Part shown: positions 1 through 12,211 of the stretch, piece by piece
How the letters are laid out: each line of letters begins with the position of its first letter
Numbering within the stretch: the first letter of the stretch is position 1
From: Corallium rubrum
Lineage: Eukaryota > Cnidaria > Anthozoa > Scleralcyonacea > Coralliidae
NCBI GenBank assembly: GCA_964035015.1
Contig: OZ035997.1
Coordinates: 89,161,965 to 89,225,964, forward strand
Reading direction: 5' to 3'
DNA: 64,000 bases
Translations under genes and position numbers: made by a program
The notes under the pieces: generated by a model
Told to the model about the DNA's origin: nothing
The model's input: the letters and a program-made list of their open reading frames with translations, nothing else
The model's database searches: none

Positions 1-765
1 TCACAACTGTTAAAATGAAAGCAGTTCATTGTTTGAAAGTTTTTGATATGTCCGCTGAGCAGTGACTCTGAGACGATAGTCACCGCCTTAGTTAAATAGA
101 AAATTCGGGCGAGTTGTCTAAATTAATCCTTTTGATATAAATTTACCAAAAAAGTTAATGAAATTCCTGACCATGCACTTGTTCTTTGAGGCTCGTTTAA
201 TATTTTCTAAAAAGCCAGCAACAAACGGCGTTCAGGATAGCTCTTTCCTTTCTGGACTTGGTCCAGCTGTACAATAACTGAGCAATAAATAATTCATTAA
301 ACATTCATGACGAAAATTCAAGAAAAATGAATATTCAATCAATACCTGTAAATCGCATACAGATTCGTCCTGATTTACATAAACTTTTTCCACATTTTAC
401 TTAGCTAAAATCATTCCAACTTGAAAAATAGTTTGAAAAAACATGGCTATTTAGATGCGTCCATTTGATAAGTACGATTATTCACAGTTGTAAATCAGAT
501 ACAGATCTCTGTTCATGCTTTATCTGTTACAAACAGGATTCCAAAATTTTGAAAAAACTAAGTACTTTTTAATCTTGGCAGTTACAGCACCAATTCTTGT
601 CATTAACAAACGTAATTTTGAAATGTGTCTTGTTTGCAGTTATTTCGTTTTAAACAAACACTAATAAAAATTTTAACAATCATATCATTGATATATAATT
701 GCCATTTTTGTTTCCTGTAGAACTTATTGTTTTGCGTAAATGTTCATTTAATTTTTTCTGTTAGC
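1..765. repeat. Dispersed repeat, copy 1 (second copy at 20918-22310)
   Basis: No gene is seen here. Several blocks recur in the same order and orientation near 20.9-22.3 kb: the gagggcgagttgt-like block near 100; caaacgtaattttgaaa then tcgttttaaac near 608-655; and gtagaacttattg then gcgtaagtgttca-like blocks near 717-750. By eye the copies are about 70% alike. Copy 2 is split by a later insertion. Confidence 0.55.
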
Positions 766-1365
766 TACTTTCCTATTTTGGCAAATTTCGGTGTTTAATC
801 TGCATGGTTAAAAGAAGGCTTTTTGTTAGTTTATTACTAGATGTATTTATCAGCGAATATAATCTACTGCAACATAGTCAATCAAATTCAAGAGTTTGTG
901 AAGGAAACTCTATTAAACAAATCCATTGTTAGTGTTGTACAAACAATAGGCAAGTTATAGGTGTCTATAAAGTATTTGGTTATGTGAAGATATTCTTAAT
1001 TTTATAATCAATTTTAATTGTTTTTTATTCATACCCTCACACATAATTGCCCAAACAAATATCGATCTACATTAGCGTCACGCATATATCAATATTTTTG
1101 ATATAGGAAAAGTACATATTGGACAACAATATTTAGACAGGCCATACAAGGCACAAGTAAAATTACTTGTCAATCCCACAATTATTTTTTCGGTTTATTT
1201 AATAAACCACCTATTGGGTTCATCCTCGCCAGATATGAACAATATTTAAGTCTCAAATTTTAACTGTATTAGACTCGGCCTTCGGTCTCGCACAATATTG
1301 AATACATGACTTAAATATTTTGCCATGTCGGGCTTACATGAATCCAACAAGTTATAACATTCCGC
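766..1365. other. Non-coding, AT-rich, with one imperfect hairpin
   Basis: No coding signal. Around 1238-1320 an imperfect inverted repeat (caatatttaagtc against gacttaaatattt) encloses the core actcggccttcggtctcg, a motif that recurs in other hairpins of this window. Confidence 0.4.
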
Positions 1366-1466
1366 TTTGGTTTGGTTTGGTTTGGTTTGGTTTGGTTTGG
1401 TTTGGTTTGGTTTGGTTTGGTTTGGTTTGGTTTGGTTTGGTTTGGTTTGGTTTGGTTTGGTTTGGT
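1366..1466. repeat. (TTTGG)n pentanucleotide microsatellite
   Basis: About 20 perfect tandem copies of tttgg. The apparent reading frame through it (PNQTK repeats on the minus strand) is only the repeat being translated. Confidence 0.97.
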
Positions 1467-1671
1467 AAGGTCAATATTTAATAACAATAGTAACACTGTT
1501 GCTATTAAAATAAGTGCAAAAAAGAATACTTAAGGTTTTTATCATTAATTACTACACGGCCAAAAAATAATCTTTTTTGTTGTTATGCCTTCAACCAATG
1601 AATTAATAATTGAATAATGAATTATTAATGTTTCATAAACGGAAAATACAAAAGAGATGAGTCCTGATTAG

Positions 1672-1674
<3 letters not shown>

Positions 1675-1722
<48 letters not shown>
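1675..1722. repeat. (TA)n microsatellite
   Basis: About 24 uninterrupted TA units. Confidence 0.97.
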
Positions 1723-1724
<2 letters not shown>

Positions 1725-2684
1725 ACATCGACCAAATAAACCAAAAGCATGCAAGGAAATTAATTATAACAGTAACATAAAAATAAAAAATATTGAAAAG
1801 TTTACTCAGGTGATACACAATTCAAACATTTAAAATAAAATTTAGAGTTGTGCATGCAATCTGAGCAAAAAAATAATTCTTCAATTTCTTTTTTACTGCA
1901 GCAATTTTGGTAAGATTTTCTACCGGAAGGTTTATCCATGAGTATCATCCAACACTAGGTGAGATTCCTGATCAGTACTATATCTTATTGTATTTAATTT
2001 TCGTCTATATATACGAAAGTATATGAACGACAGCATATATTATAATTACATAACTCAAAACAATCCACGTTAATGTACGGTTTAACCAGAATGTATGGTT
2101 AAAACCAAAAGAGAAAAACCTTGAATAAATAATCATATGACAGAAATTAAATGCAATTAAAACTTTACATTACGTAACGAGTGATATTTTAAAATTTGGA
2201 CTAATTGGCTCAATCCACAAGAAATTGGACGAAATTAATCAAGCTTGAAAAATGGCGTACTTAATTTTTCGAAACAACTGCTCACATAGTGAACTCGTTG
2301 TCTCGTTTGTAGTTAAAAACAAGATTCGTGATGTTTTGGTCAGTAATATTTTAGCACACATATAATAGTTCTATTTGTAGTGAATATGTTTTCTGAAAGT
2401 TACACAAATACATTCGTTCAATACATTAACCACGGCGTACCTTGCGACTTGATTTTCATGAGTTGGGCTTTTGAATAAAAAAAAATCACAGGTCTTAAGT
2501 TGTATACCATTAGAACCGATTTACTAGGAAATGCAAAGCAAAAGACTTAATTTATAAATGAACTAAAAAGATAGAAAATTATTGAAGAAGAATTGTGTAT
2601 TTCATTTAGGACATACGCAATAATCAAAGCCAATCTCAACAGTTTACACATTCCACGCAGCATACTCTTAGTACTGTACTTACC
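1723..2684. other. Non-coding AT-rich stretch
   Basis: I see no exon, RNA gene or recognisable element between the TA repeat and the tetranucleotide array. Confidence 0.4.
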
Positions 2685-3208
<524 letters not shown>

Positions 3209-3781
3209 TGTTGGTTTTTTGCCTGTTAGCAGGACTTTAAAAAATGCTAGATGGATTATTATAGACGATTATAACATGATCAAGTCAGTTTTCTTTACGT
3301 ACCACGGTTAATATACAAGTTATGGGCCTCCCAACCTGATAATTTATAAACCTCTCAATAACAATAGAACCTCGTCACAAGCTCTTTTCCTATTGAATTC
3401 TTTAGAAAACCTCGTTGATCGTGTATGTTATAAATAACTTAAGCACCTCGCCCTTGGTTTAATATAGCGGTATAAATCTCTCAGACTCCGCCCCCTCGGG
3501 ATTATATATCGCTAATAAACTTCGTGTAAGGTGCTTAACCTGCACCTAATTCGTTATATTTTAGTTAAATTTGGATAAACGGCAAAAATTCTTGATCGCG
3601 CTCCCTTTGACGAGTAACATAATACCATTGCTTACAACGTGCTATACGAGTGACTATTTTTACATTTTATTATCGCGCATGCACGTACCAGAAAATGATA
3701 TATGAAGTTTGTGAAGTTTGCTGCGAGACCATGTTATTTACTTTTGTTCTATATGTGTTGTGTTTGTTGTTTATCTTCAAG
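3209..3781. other. Non-coding upstream flank or intron of the Ras-like gene, with a hairpin
   Basis: At 3438-3540 an imperfect inverted repeat (ttaagcacct against aggtgcttaa, and taatatagcgg against cgctaataaa) surrounds a cctcggg core. I found no exon with a GxxxxGK[ST] P-loop here. Confidence 0.45.
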
Positions 3782-3855
3782 AAATTACCTATGAAATGAT
3801 TGCTGATGTCGATGAAGATACAACATTGCTACGAATATTTGATACGGCGAACACG
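3782..3855 (+). CDS. Ras-like GTPase, switch I-switch II exon
   Basis: A 74-nt internal exon entered in phase 1 and left in phase 0. It encodes the end of switch I through beta-3 and the G3 motif (RIFDTANT). The acceptor follows a pyrimidine-rich stretch (tgtttatcttcaag) and the donor reads acg|gtatgc. Confidence 0.75.
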
Positions 3856-5451
3856 GTATGCCACATATATGTCACTCAATTATTCATTCTTTACTCAGTA
3901 CCATAATTGTTGCCATTTGGCAACATATATATTTTACTCTGTCTAACGCCAGATTATCTACTCGTGGATTTACTCGGTAATTTGCCGAGTCATGTTTTTA
4001 AGAAAGTTATACATTTTACCTGGTTTTTTTAGCATATAGGAAAAACAATAGAGCCATTGAGGACATTGAGCCAATATAATTTTGGTTTATTGCATGTCTT
4101 GTTGTGACTAACCATTTTTAAAAGTAGTTGACAATATGTACATGCAATAAAAAGCTCGCAAATTTCAGGTGCTAAAGCTCTGATTTGTGAAGATCCCGGA
4201 ACGGAGTCATGCCAGATATCGCTTGACGGAGACTTGCAAAGAACGCCTTCGAAATTAATTAGGTCATAGTATATAACACCGTCATGGGCCAATGAGGCCC
4301 AGAAATGACTCTTAAGGCTGTTTTTCACTAAGCGTCCCCCCCCCCCCCCCCCCTCGCGATATAAGCGACTATTTCTTTTGTCTTATAAATTCTAGAACTA
4401 ATTAGAAATATATTCTATTGTAAATGTAAAGTCGATTCGCACGAAAATAATAGCCTCGTGCATGAAGAATCGGCTTAACTGCATGACTTTTACAGACCAC
4501 TTTTATAAACCAAGGCCTTTACTATAAATATTTTTAATGCATCAACATGAGCTTTTCTGGCCTCGTTACGTATATAGCAACTGATTAAGATGCACTGAGG
4601 TGTATAGGAAGAACAGTTTAGATATATGACTATACAGTTATCCAATCAGTATAAATGGGATTAATGCTTCAGTTTAGTCTATAATTGTGAACTACAGGGC
4701 TAAACATTTTTATCACATCTAATTTATTTCTGACGAAAGGCAATTGGTCAAAACGTCCTCATGTATGAGTATTTCGGCAAGACATATAACTTGGGGTCAT
4801 CGCGTAGCTATAGCTAGTGAGAACGTCTCTAAGTGATTTAGATAACCTATAACCTAAACAAAACGCTAATTACAAACGGGTATATGCACTGGAACGAATT
4901 CAATTAACAATGCGATTGGTACGTTGCTCATGGCCAATCAGAAAACCCGTTCATACTAGCTATATACGTCCTTACCACCAACTTGTGCATTAATAACATT
5001 AATTTTAAAACCAATAATTTACACAATCTTTAGATATATAGTTTACATAAAAAATACGACATTGATTTGTTTCCTTGAGTTTTAGACAGAACCAGTGCAT
5101 CTGACTGAGGGTCAAGGCTTTCTAGTGGTATACTCAATCGATAACAGATTAAGCTTTGAAACAGCAAAACAACTGGTCAAATTGACCAAAGAATTCAAAA
5201 GAGTAAGACGGATGGAGCCATCGGTTGTTCTTGTCGGCAATAAAGTCGACTTAGAGCACCGTCGCGTGGTGTCAAAGAGAGAAGGAAGAATATTTGCTAT
5301 ACGCAACGATTGTTCATTCTTCGAGACATCTGCCATGGACGACATAAACATTTCAACGACTTTTCATGAAGTTGTTCGTCAAATAAAGGTTGGGAATAAA
5401 AGAAATCTCCTTGGAAGGAAACATTCTTTTACAAAGTTTTTTTCAAGATAG
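3782..5451 (+). CDS. Ras-superfamily small GTPase, 3' part (two exons)
   Basis: Exons 3782-3855 and 5086-5451 join in phase 0 and end at a TAG stop. The first has an AG acceptor at 3780-3781 and a GT donor at 3856; the second has an AG acceptor at 5084-5085. Seen: an effector/switch I-like stretch (EITYEMIADVDED), a G3-type motif read DTAN, FLVVYSI, the G4 motif NKVD after VVLVG, and the G5 motif ETSA. The P-loop (G1) is missing, so at least one 5' exon lies upstream, probably outside the window. Family knowledge: these motifs bind GTP/Mg and the guanine base. The tail (RQIKVGNKRN... KFFSR) has no CaaX prenylation box. Together with LVGNK, the ETSA context and FHEVVRQI this resembles the RGK (Rad/Gem/Rem) group, though RERG/RASL-type proteins are an alternative. 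Odd: Asn replaces the usual Gly of DTAG. Confident of Ras family, not of subfamily. Confidence 0.82.
3856..5085 (+). other. Intron of the Ras-like gene
   Basis: GT at 3856, AG at 5084-5085, phase 0. It contains a poly-C run (4336-4353) and a copy of the motif ggtcaaaacgtcctca (near 4746), which also forms the ends of the MITE at 10211-10640. No coding exon is seen inside. Confidence 0.7.
5086..5451 (+). CDS. Ras-like GTPase, last exon (G4, G5, C terminus)
   Basis: A terminal exon of 121 codons plus stop, with acceptor ttgagttttag. It starts at TEPVHLTEGQGF, directly continuing DTANT of the previous exon. It carries G4 NKVD and G5 ETSA and a basic, non-prenylated tail. This is the best-conserved coding block in the first 18 kb. 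Confidence 0.85.
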   Translation, partial: TEPVHLTEGQGFLVVYSIDNRLSFETAKQLVKLTKEFKRVRRMEPSVVLVGNKVDLEHRRVVSKREGRIFAIRNDCSFFETSAMDDINISTTFHEVVRQIKVGNKRNLLGRKHSFTKFFSR

Positions 5452-5510
5452 TCAGTTTGGGTAACATGTTAAACTTATAGTACTATATAGTTCTGTAGAA
5501 AAAATGTGAA

Positions 5511-5516
5511 AATAAA
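5511..5516 (+). promoter_or_regulatory. poly(A) signal AATAAA of the Ras-like gene
   Basis: A canonical AATAAA hexamer 60 nt after the stop codon, followed by a T/GT-rich stretch (ttgtttttgta), as expected for a cleavage and polyadenylation site. Confidence 0.6.
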
Positions 5517-5533
5517 TTAGGTTGTTTTTGTAC

Positions 5534-5584
5534 ACTAACGTAACGTAACGTAACGTAACGTAACGTAATGTAACGTAACGTAAT
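5534..5584. repeat. (GTAAC)n pentanucleotide microsatellite
   Basis: About ten tandem copies of taacg with one variant (taatg) near 5566, just after the Ras-like poly(A) signal. Confidence 0.95.
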
Positions 5585-5750
5585 TTACTAGATTAACAAC
5601 TAAAATCCTCTTTTTTTTTAGGACGTTTGCATAATATGTTAGCCGCAAACACATTATTTAGTTTGGTGGTAGATGTATAAATAGTTTCAGTGAAAGTAAT
5701 TGCTTTGCAGGAATAAAATCGGCTACTAGTGAAAAACTTGCTTAATTTAA

Positions 5751-6100
5751 AGGCTGTGTTACACTATGCAATTTTTCGTGTAACGTGTCGCAACGGTTTA
5801 ATCTGTTGCTTTGCAGTTGCACGAGAAAGGGGTGCTACACTATGCAATGTTTCTTGCAATTTGACTTTTACTAGAAACTGTTTACTAGAAAGCGTATTTT
5901 TATTGATGATTGCGCAAATTGTTGCAAGACAAGTTTCAAGAACTGATGAGTGTTACACGGTCCAATATTTTGCAATATATAAATCTGTTGCTGCAATCGT
6001 TGCAAAATGTAAAACTGGATTACACTTTGTAAAACGCTTGCTACAAACAAAAATGTTTACACCATGCCTTTCCGAAAACTTGCACAGTGTAACGCCACCT
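5751..6100. mobile_element. MITE, PIF/Harbinger-like (TAA target duplication)
   Basis: A 350-bp element flanked by TAA on both sides (5748-5750 and 6101-6103). Ends are imperfect inverted repeats: AGGCTGTGTTACACTATGC at the left against AGGTGGCGTTACACTGTGC read inward from the right. Inside are further degenerate copies of the unit gtgttacactatgcaa (near 5832, 5945 and 6010). A 3-bp TWA duplication with G-rich ends is the known signature of PIF/Harbinger MITEs. No transposase; the open frame across it is not a gene. Confidence 0.7.
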
Positions 6101-6786
6101 TAAGTATTAAATTTCTATCATATTCTGCGTGTTTGCATTCCATTGAGATTCCAAAATGAGATATAGTTTAATTCTACTCCGGTAGCATTGTAAATACTAT
6201 AATTACGAGCAGGGAAACGAATCATCGAAAGAAAATTACATCCTGTATATTGACTTGTATATCAGATAATTACGAGCTTGCAGTAATACAAGTCTTATTA
6301 TAGACTTCATTCAAAAAATGGCCGCATATAAATATAATATGCATATAAATTAGCCTTTATGATTAACGTAGCTCTATAGACGAAATCGGAGTTTCGACTG
6401 CGCATACAATCTGAGTCGGGATAAAACGTAGTTCATTTATAACATGAGGCTGAAGCAGCCGTGGTCAACATAACATTTCTGATTTCAGAGACTTTTTAAT
6501 GTTTAGGTATTCTATAAGGATAAAATTTGCTTATCGATTATCCTTGACAATAATCCTAAACGTATTGTCTAAAAATAATGAACTCAAAACATGAACAGTC
6601 CCAGCCTATGTTATCTTCCCGTTATGCTTTAATAGACGCGATGTAATTTGCATAGGAGCCCAAATTAATATTTTAAGAGAAAATCGAGATGAAAGTTTGC
6701 TTAATTTATGTAATTTCTCCCTCCGATATCCAAACCACAGACACGGTACTGATTTCCTTTGTGTTTTCCTCATGAATTATTAATGA

Positions 6787-6869
<83 letters not shown>

Positions 6870-7955
6870 TTGCGTCTTTTTTCAAACATGTCATGTATAC
6901 ATTTGTTAAATAATAGTTAAATACGGTAGTCGTTGGCCGCTTTTATACTACACACCCATTATATTATATAATGCGTACTATTGTGACGCATTAAAATTAA
7001 AATGAGACAAGTACGTCCAGACGCATAATGAGTGCATGTGTAGTATTAAAATTAAAACGGCCAATGACTGCCATATTTTAATATGCCTATATCAACAAGA
7101 TTGGGAACTTGGTCGTATTGTCATTGACAATATGGCTGACTCTGTCTACTGTAATCAGAAAACATTATTAATTGCGTCCAAAATTAATTGTCTTTTGCAT
7201 GTATTGGCATGCAGCTAAAATTCATTAAACTAAAATAAACGATTGGGAAACTCTGGAGAATTGACGACTTTTCCCTATCCAGTTGCATGGTATTCTATTG
7301 AATATCGATTAATTTTACCTTTTGTTTTTGCATAAAGTCCCTCGTCAGAACGAATATTCGCTATTTTGTCGAACATTATGAACATGTGACCGACTTAACC
7401 GTTAATCACCACGTTATACTTACCTGCGAAACTGATTGCAGGCGAAATCTTTCTGGATCGTTTTCACTCACGTGCATGATCGGTGGCCCCGTTGAGGTGG
7501 TGAAAAAATACGAAATATTTGAATAAGAATAGAGTTCCCATGGGATAAAGATTGTGCACCAACATGGCCGCCATTTCATTGTTTCTGTGCACCAATACGG
7601 CCGCCGTGACGTCAGATGAAAACCAAGAATTGGTCGGAACAAACAATCCACGTGTGGCGACCATTGATCCAGCCGCTGGTGTGTGGGATCGACATGCTCC
7701 GGCTTCTTTGAAATGCTTCAATGCAGCTTTGAGCTTTCAAAAGGTTAAAATGCAATGTGCGTTCTCGAAGTCCCACGTCGCAGATAGCAAAGAAAGAAAG
7801 CATTTGGCATGCACGCATCAGTTTCGCAAAGTCTTATTATGTTTGTCTTGATCGAGACGGCGGAATAAGTTAAATTAATGCGCACTTGACTTGAGCCTGC
7901 GCTTTCTGATTAGAGAGGCCTGCGGAGTAGAAGGGAAAGAACCCGAGCCGAAACC
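6101..7955. other. Intergenic, no gene seen; contains a (TA)n array
   Basis: Holds a (TA)n microsatellite at 6790-6867. The rest is unique-looking AT-rich DNA; a slightly GC-richer stretch (7550-7900) has open frames on both strands but no recognisable domain. Confidence 0.4.
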
Positions 7956-8310
7956 ACTGATCTCAAATAATAGACTCATTATACTGGATAGAGCATCTAT
8001 TGTTTCGCGCGTGGCAAAAATTGAAGTCAGAAGTGAGGCTAAAAATCTCGCGGCGGCCATATCCAATGGGACCCACAATATTGCTGAATCATAGTTTTCG
8101 CCTCTGGTTTTCGCTTTAAATGATTGGATTTTTAACGAAAACCAGCTAAATTTTTGTGACATGTACCTGTCGCTACGGGAGAACTTAAAAGTGGCTGTAT
8201 GAAAACCAAGTGGGTCCCACCTGAAATGGCCGCCGCTAATTTATTCCGACTTCACAGCAAGCACCGGATGCTCTATCCAGGAGTATAATGAGTCTATTAT
8301 TTGAGATCAG
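7956..8310. repeat. Foldback repeat (~355 bp)
   Basis: The left block (ctgatctcaaataatagac... gagcatc, 7956-7997) reappears inverted at 8268-8310. A second inner pair (gcggcggccat... gggacccac near 8053, inverse near 8207-8235) extends the arms to about 120 bp. No coding capacity. Fragments of its outer flank (gaaacctagactcg) recur near 25290. Confidence 0.65.
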
Positions 8311-9678
8311 TGGCCGAAACCTAGACTCGTCTACCTGCGGTAGCCCGAGTAATAAATTTAAAGCTATAAATATATAAGACATAAGACATGCAACTTTATT
8401 TCAATTTACCAATTACACAGTAATAATACGAATCTGCAGTCTTAAACTACTCAACCTTATTACTCACTAATCATTCATCAGAAAGACTTGCATAAATTAA
8501 GTCAACATTTACCTTCAGTTGATTTTCTAACTTTTAACATACTGATTCGTTTAAGAAGTTAGACCAAACACTCGAAAGCATGTTTGACCAATTCCGCTAT
8601 CCAAACTCTCAATAGTTGGCTAAAACGGCCTCATTTTTCATCCCATGCGTTTCTTGGGGTTCATTATACTGACATGAAAGTCAGGCTGAAGGCAAGCATG
8701 CATGCATGAATATGCAAATTATTATCTCACTGATTTACGGTGAAGTGAAGCGTGTTGTTTGTATTATATTTCACTGCATGCATGTATATATCTCGTTGCA
8801 TGTCTGTGTTGTCTGTCAGCACTCGGCAGAATGAAATCTGCTTACTTTCTTTAAACGTTCTGTACTTTTAATTCATGCCTACATGGAATCGTTGGTACAA
8901 AGTAAATGTGTACCGGCTATACAACACTGCTCCTAAATCTCATTTATCTGCTAGTCTATTTACCTTACCAAAGCAATACAATATATCGTTGTATAAGCTG
9001 TTACATGTGTATAATTTGGCCGAAGCTGTTGAATGTTTTGAGAAGGTTCGCTCTACAGGTAAGAACTATAAGGTTTACTATAAACTACATGTAAAATTAA
9101 ATGTGTTAGTGAGTAACTATAAATGTATATATTAGTATATTCAAGAACTCAATGGATCTCCGTGATAGAAATAATAAAATCTACAAGGTTATATGATAAT
9201 ACCCGGCTGGCATACATGCGTTTATCAGACTTTTAGCCTTGACTTTGATATTTTCCCTTCGACTAAAGTGGTTGCGACACTTCAAGTCTTCAATTTCATT
9301 ATAAAGGTATCGTGGCATGCATGGTTGAGTGGTTGACTGGCAATATAGGATAGCTGATATATAATACTGTATATATATCTCGAGTCGTGGTTCCTGCTGA
9401 CGACTTATATAAATCTCTAACAAAACAATGGCAATGCTCATGCTGGCCTAACTCCACTTGACTCCCGATGAAGTGTATATTTCTGCATGGTATATATAGA
9501 TATAGAGACTTTTACAACTAAAGATCTAGAAATTTCCAGTTATTTTATAAGAAATGGGTAAACAATGTATAGTATATACCGAGAACGGAATACGCCAGAT
9601 AAATCTTTAGGGGCCTACAAACCTCTGTTAAATGATCTACGATTACTTGCGTGAACACAATTAGTGTAAAGATTTCTT
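8311..9678. other. Intergenic, no gene seen
   Basis: AT-rich single-copy-looking DNA. Short open frames at 8875-9135 have no recognisable domain or good splice context. Confidence 0.35.
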
Positions 9679-9854
9679 AGACTCCGTTTACACGATGCTG
9701 GTACAATCTGAAAACGGAACACAATCATGCCAGTATGCAATTACAGCATATAACATTTCATGTTATTTTTGTGCCGGTGTCGTGTAAACGCAAGGCCCAA
9801 ACGGCATGATTTTGTTCCATTTTCAAATTGTACCGGCATCGTGCAAACGGGGTC
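9679..9854. mobile_element. Short MITE/foldback with ~50-bp arms
   Basis: The left arm (agactccgtttacacgatgc... ggaacacaatcatgcc) is the near inverse of the right arm (ggcatgattttgttcc... gtgcaaacggggtct). Total 176 bp, non-coding. Superfamily not assignable: no clear target duplication seen. Confidence 0.65.
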
Positions 9855-10210
9855 TCAGGCGTAATCTGAAGCCTGTTTTTCATCGCCGATCATCGCCAGT
9901 TCACGTTTGCGACGATCTGGGATTGTCCCCGATGAATGCTATCATTCCAGATAATCACCGACGATCGACGATCAAGGCGTAAAAATACCACCAGAACCAG
10001 TATAGAGTGCTCGTCGAGTCGTCGGGCCCAAAATTAACAAGCGTATTAAACGCAAAAGGATGTAGTCACGTGAGGGGTAAATATAGCATACATCCCTCGT
10101 TCTCGGGATATATCTATTACTTAATGCATTTTTTCATTGTTTTGAACAGGTTGTTATTTTCAATAAGCGACTTCAGTGGTCAGTGGCAGGTCTATTGTGG
10201 TCAATGGTGT

Positions 10211-10640
10211 CCAGTGAAAACGTCCTTAGGTCAAAACGTCCTCACTTCTTCCAAACTGATCAGGGAACATGTGAACATACATATAATACTCTCTTTTAGA
10301 CTTATTAGTATATTTTTGACATTGACAAATACATTCTTCAAATGTTTCATGCCAGTAATCTGTTCAACTGTATAAAGCTGCAAGATCAGGCTCAAAAGCA
10401 AAGTGTCTGTTGCCAGTCTTTACTTGTATCAAGTTTCCATTTTTATAGCAACACATAAGTACAGCTACAAAGTCTAGTCAAACGATACAAATTAACCATC
10501 TAACTGCTGGAAGTATTCACTTTAAGATGTACTGTATATATATGGTTTTTTAACTTTCAAATAAGTCTGTTAATATACTGTATTTATATTTTTGCCTTCT
10601 ATGACCCGAGGACGTTTTGACGTGAGGACGTTTTGACTGG
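10211..10640. mobile_element. MITE with repeated TCAAAACGTCCTCA ends
   Basis: The left end (ccagtgaaaacgtcctta then ggtcaaaacgtcctca) is the inverse of the right end (cgaggacgttttgac then gtgaggacgttttgactgg). Each terminus thus has two tandem copies of a ~15-bp unit. A further single unit lies near 4746. About 430 bp and non-coding. Confidence 0.65.
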
Positions 10641-10715
10641 TAAGCGTGGTCAATCAAGTGGAACTGGAGGTCACTATCTCTTAATAATAACCTCCTATTC
10701 CACCTCAATGACCCC

Positions 10716-10926
10716 AATAAGTATAGGTTATTTTGAGGCCACGAGAGGATTAGACTTGCTCCAAGTCCGCCACTTAGCGCTAGTTTTTCAAAAATGTCGA
10801 AAGGTCAAAAATGTTTGAAAAGGATTTTGAGAAAGTCTACGAGAGGATATGTGAATAATTCACCGAGGTCGAAGCCTGAGGTGAATAAACACATATCCCC
10901 GAGGGGCCTCAAAATAACGTACTTAT
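10716..10926. repeat. Foldback with inner CG-rich-core hairpin
   Basis: The outer arm ataagtataggttattttgag (from 10716) is the inverse of ctcaaaataacgtacttat (to 10926). Inside, ggatatgtgaataattcacc and ggtgaataaacacatatcc form a second stem around the core gaggtcgaagcctgag. Confidence 0.65.
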
Positions 10927-11165
10927 TTTTCACATGGCGAGGTTGACAGAGTTTCATAAGATAAGGAGTGATGCGGGGGATATTAGACGGGAAGGTTAGA
11001 GGAGAATATTATAACGAGGAATGGTGGAGGGGATTATTAGAGCCTCAGCGGGGATTGTTAGAGGGGAATATTAATCTATTGTTTTGCCAGGGGCTATTGA
11101 ATATATTCCCCTAAAAGAACAAAGGAAACCGGGGCATGTGAAAAATAATACCTGCTATTCTACAG

Positions 11166-11448
11166 TGTGTATAAAAAAAACTGAACCCTTAGAAAACAAC
11201 CTATTGTAGTAGTTTGAAAGCCCTAAAAACGCTGCGTTATAAATTAATCAGCACATAAGTTAAACAGGAAGAGAAAAAGCTTTTAAATACTTTCACCATG
11301 CATACACTTCAAGTTATCTTAATTTCCCAGTTGTATAAGACCGTGTGTTTTACGCATCTGTGGGTTCAGCGAAGTGCTTAGGGCTTTCAAACTACTACAA
11401 TAGGTTGTTTTCTAAGGGTTCAGGTTTTTTTGATACACATGCACTGTA
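11166..11448. repeat. Inverted repeat pair with ~60-bp arms
   Basis: 11166-11227 (tgtgtataaaaaaaactgaa... gaaagccctaa) is an almost perfect inverse of 11387-11448, separated by about 160 bp. The high arm identity suggests a recent foldback insertion. Non-coding. Confidence 0.7.
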
Positions 11449-12072
11449 CATCGCCGATCTTCACACATGCCTTTTAATAACAAATGTACACTACAAAAAA
11501 TCGCCTTTATTACTAACAACATTTCTTTGCCTCACTATTACACATTTATCAGTCATCAGTAGTGATTACAAACTATTTTCACTTTTTCCCAATCGTATAA
11601 ATGTTACAATTTCCTCCACAATTATTTAAAACAATTGACCCCATAGCATTTGGAATTTCCCTAAGCGCCAAGCTACCCCACTTTCTTTATTTTACCACAC
11701 TGAACACCTTGTACTATTTTTGAAACTTCGGCTTGTTGTTCATCGGTTTCTCGTTTACAGCTATCAAGAGCTTCTGATCGATGCTCAGTGCTTCTGATCG
11801 ATGCCTGGTAACACTTCTATAGTTCATTTTTCGTCTACACCTCCTGGAATAATCTCGACAGCTGTCGCTCGCAAAGAATGATTCGTGAAATAACCCTTTG
11901 CACCCGCCTCACTCATCATACATTTCACCATACAATTTAGCTTATTGTGACCTAAAGAGGCAGTCGAAACCAAATGGCCCCACTATTTACGTACTTCTGT
12001 AACGGCCTTAAATAAACCCCCTTTACCATAACTCTTTAGGGCATCGCTCGATATATAGAGATTAATTACTTC

Positions 12073-12211
12073 ATGGTAAATGCTTGCGAACGATTTTTAT
12101 TCACGAGTTGCGAAGTATCATAAAACGAACGAGCGAGGTACGATCGAGTGAGTTTTATTATAATTCACAACGAGTGTATAAAAATCGTAGCCTACAAAGC
12201 ATTTACCATGA
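12073..12211. repeat. Foldback hairpin
   Basis: catggtaaatgcttgcgaac with gatttttattcacgagttg at the left are matched in inverse by caacgagtgtataaaaatcg and caaagcatttaccatg at the right. The loop contains gagcgaggtacgatcgagtg. Confidence 0.6.

Noticed and set aside
5729..6103. 124-codon + strand frame
   Set aside because: It coincides with a TIR-bounded, TAA-flanked MITE made of repeats.
7552..8162. Cluster of open frames on both strands
   Set aside because: Slightly higher GC and a foldback keep frames open; no conserved motif, no consistent splice model.
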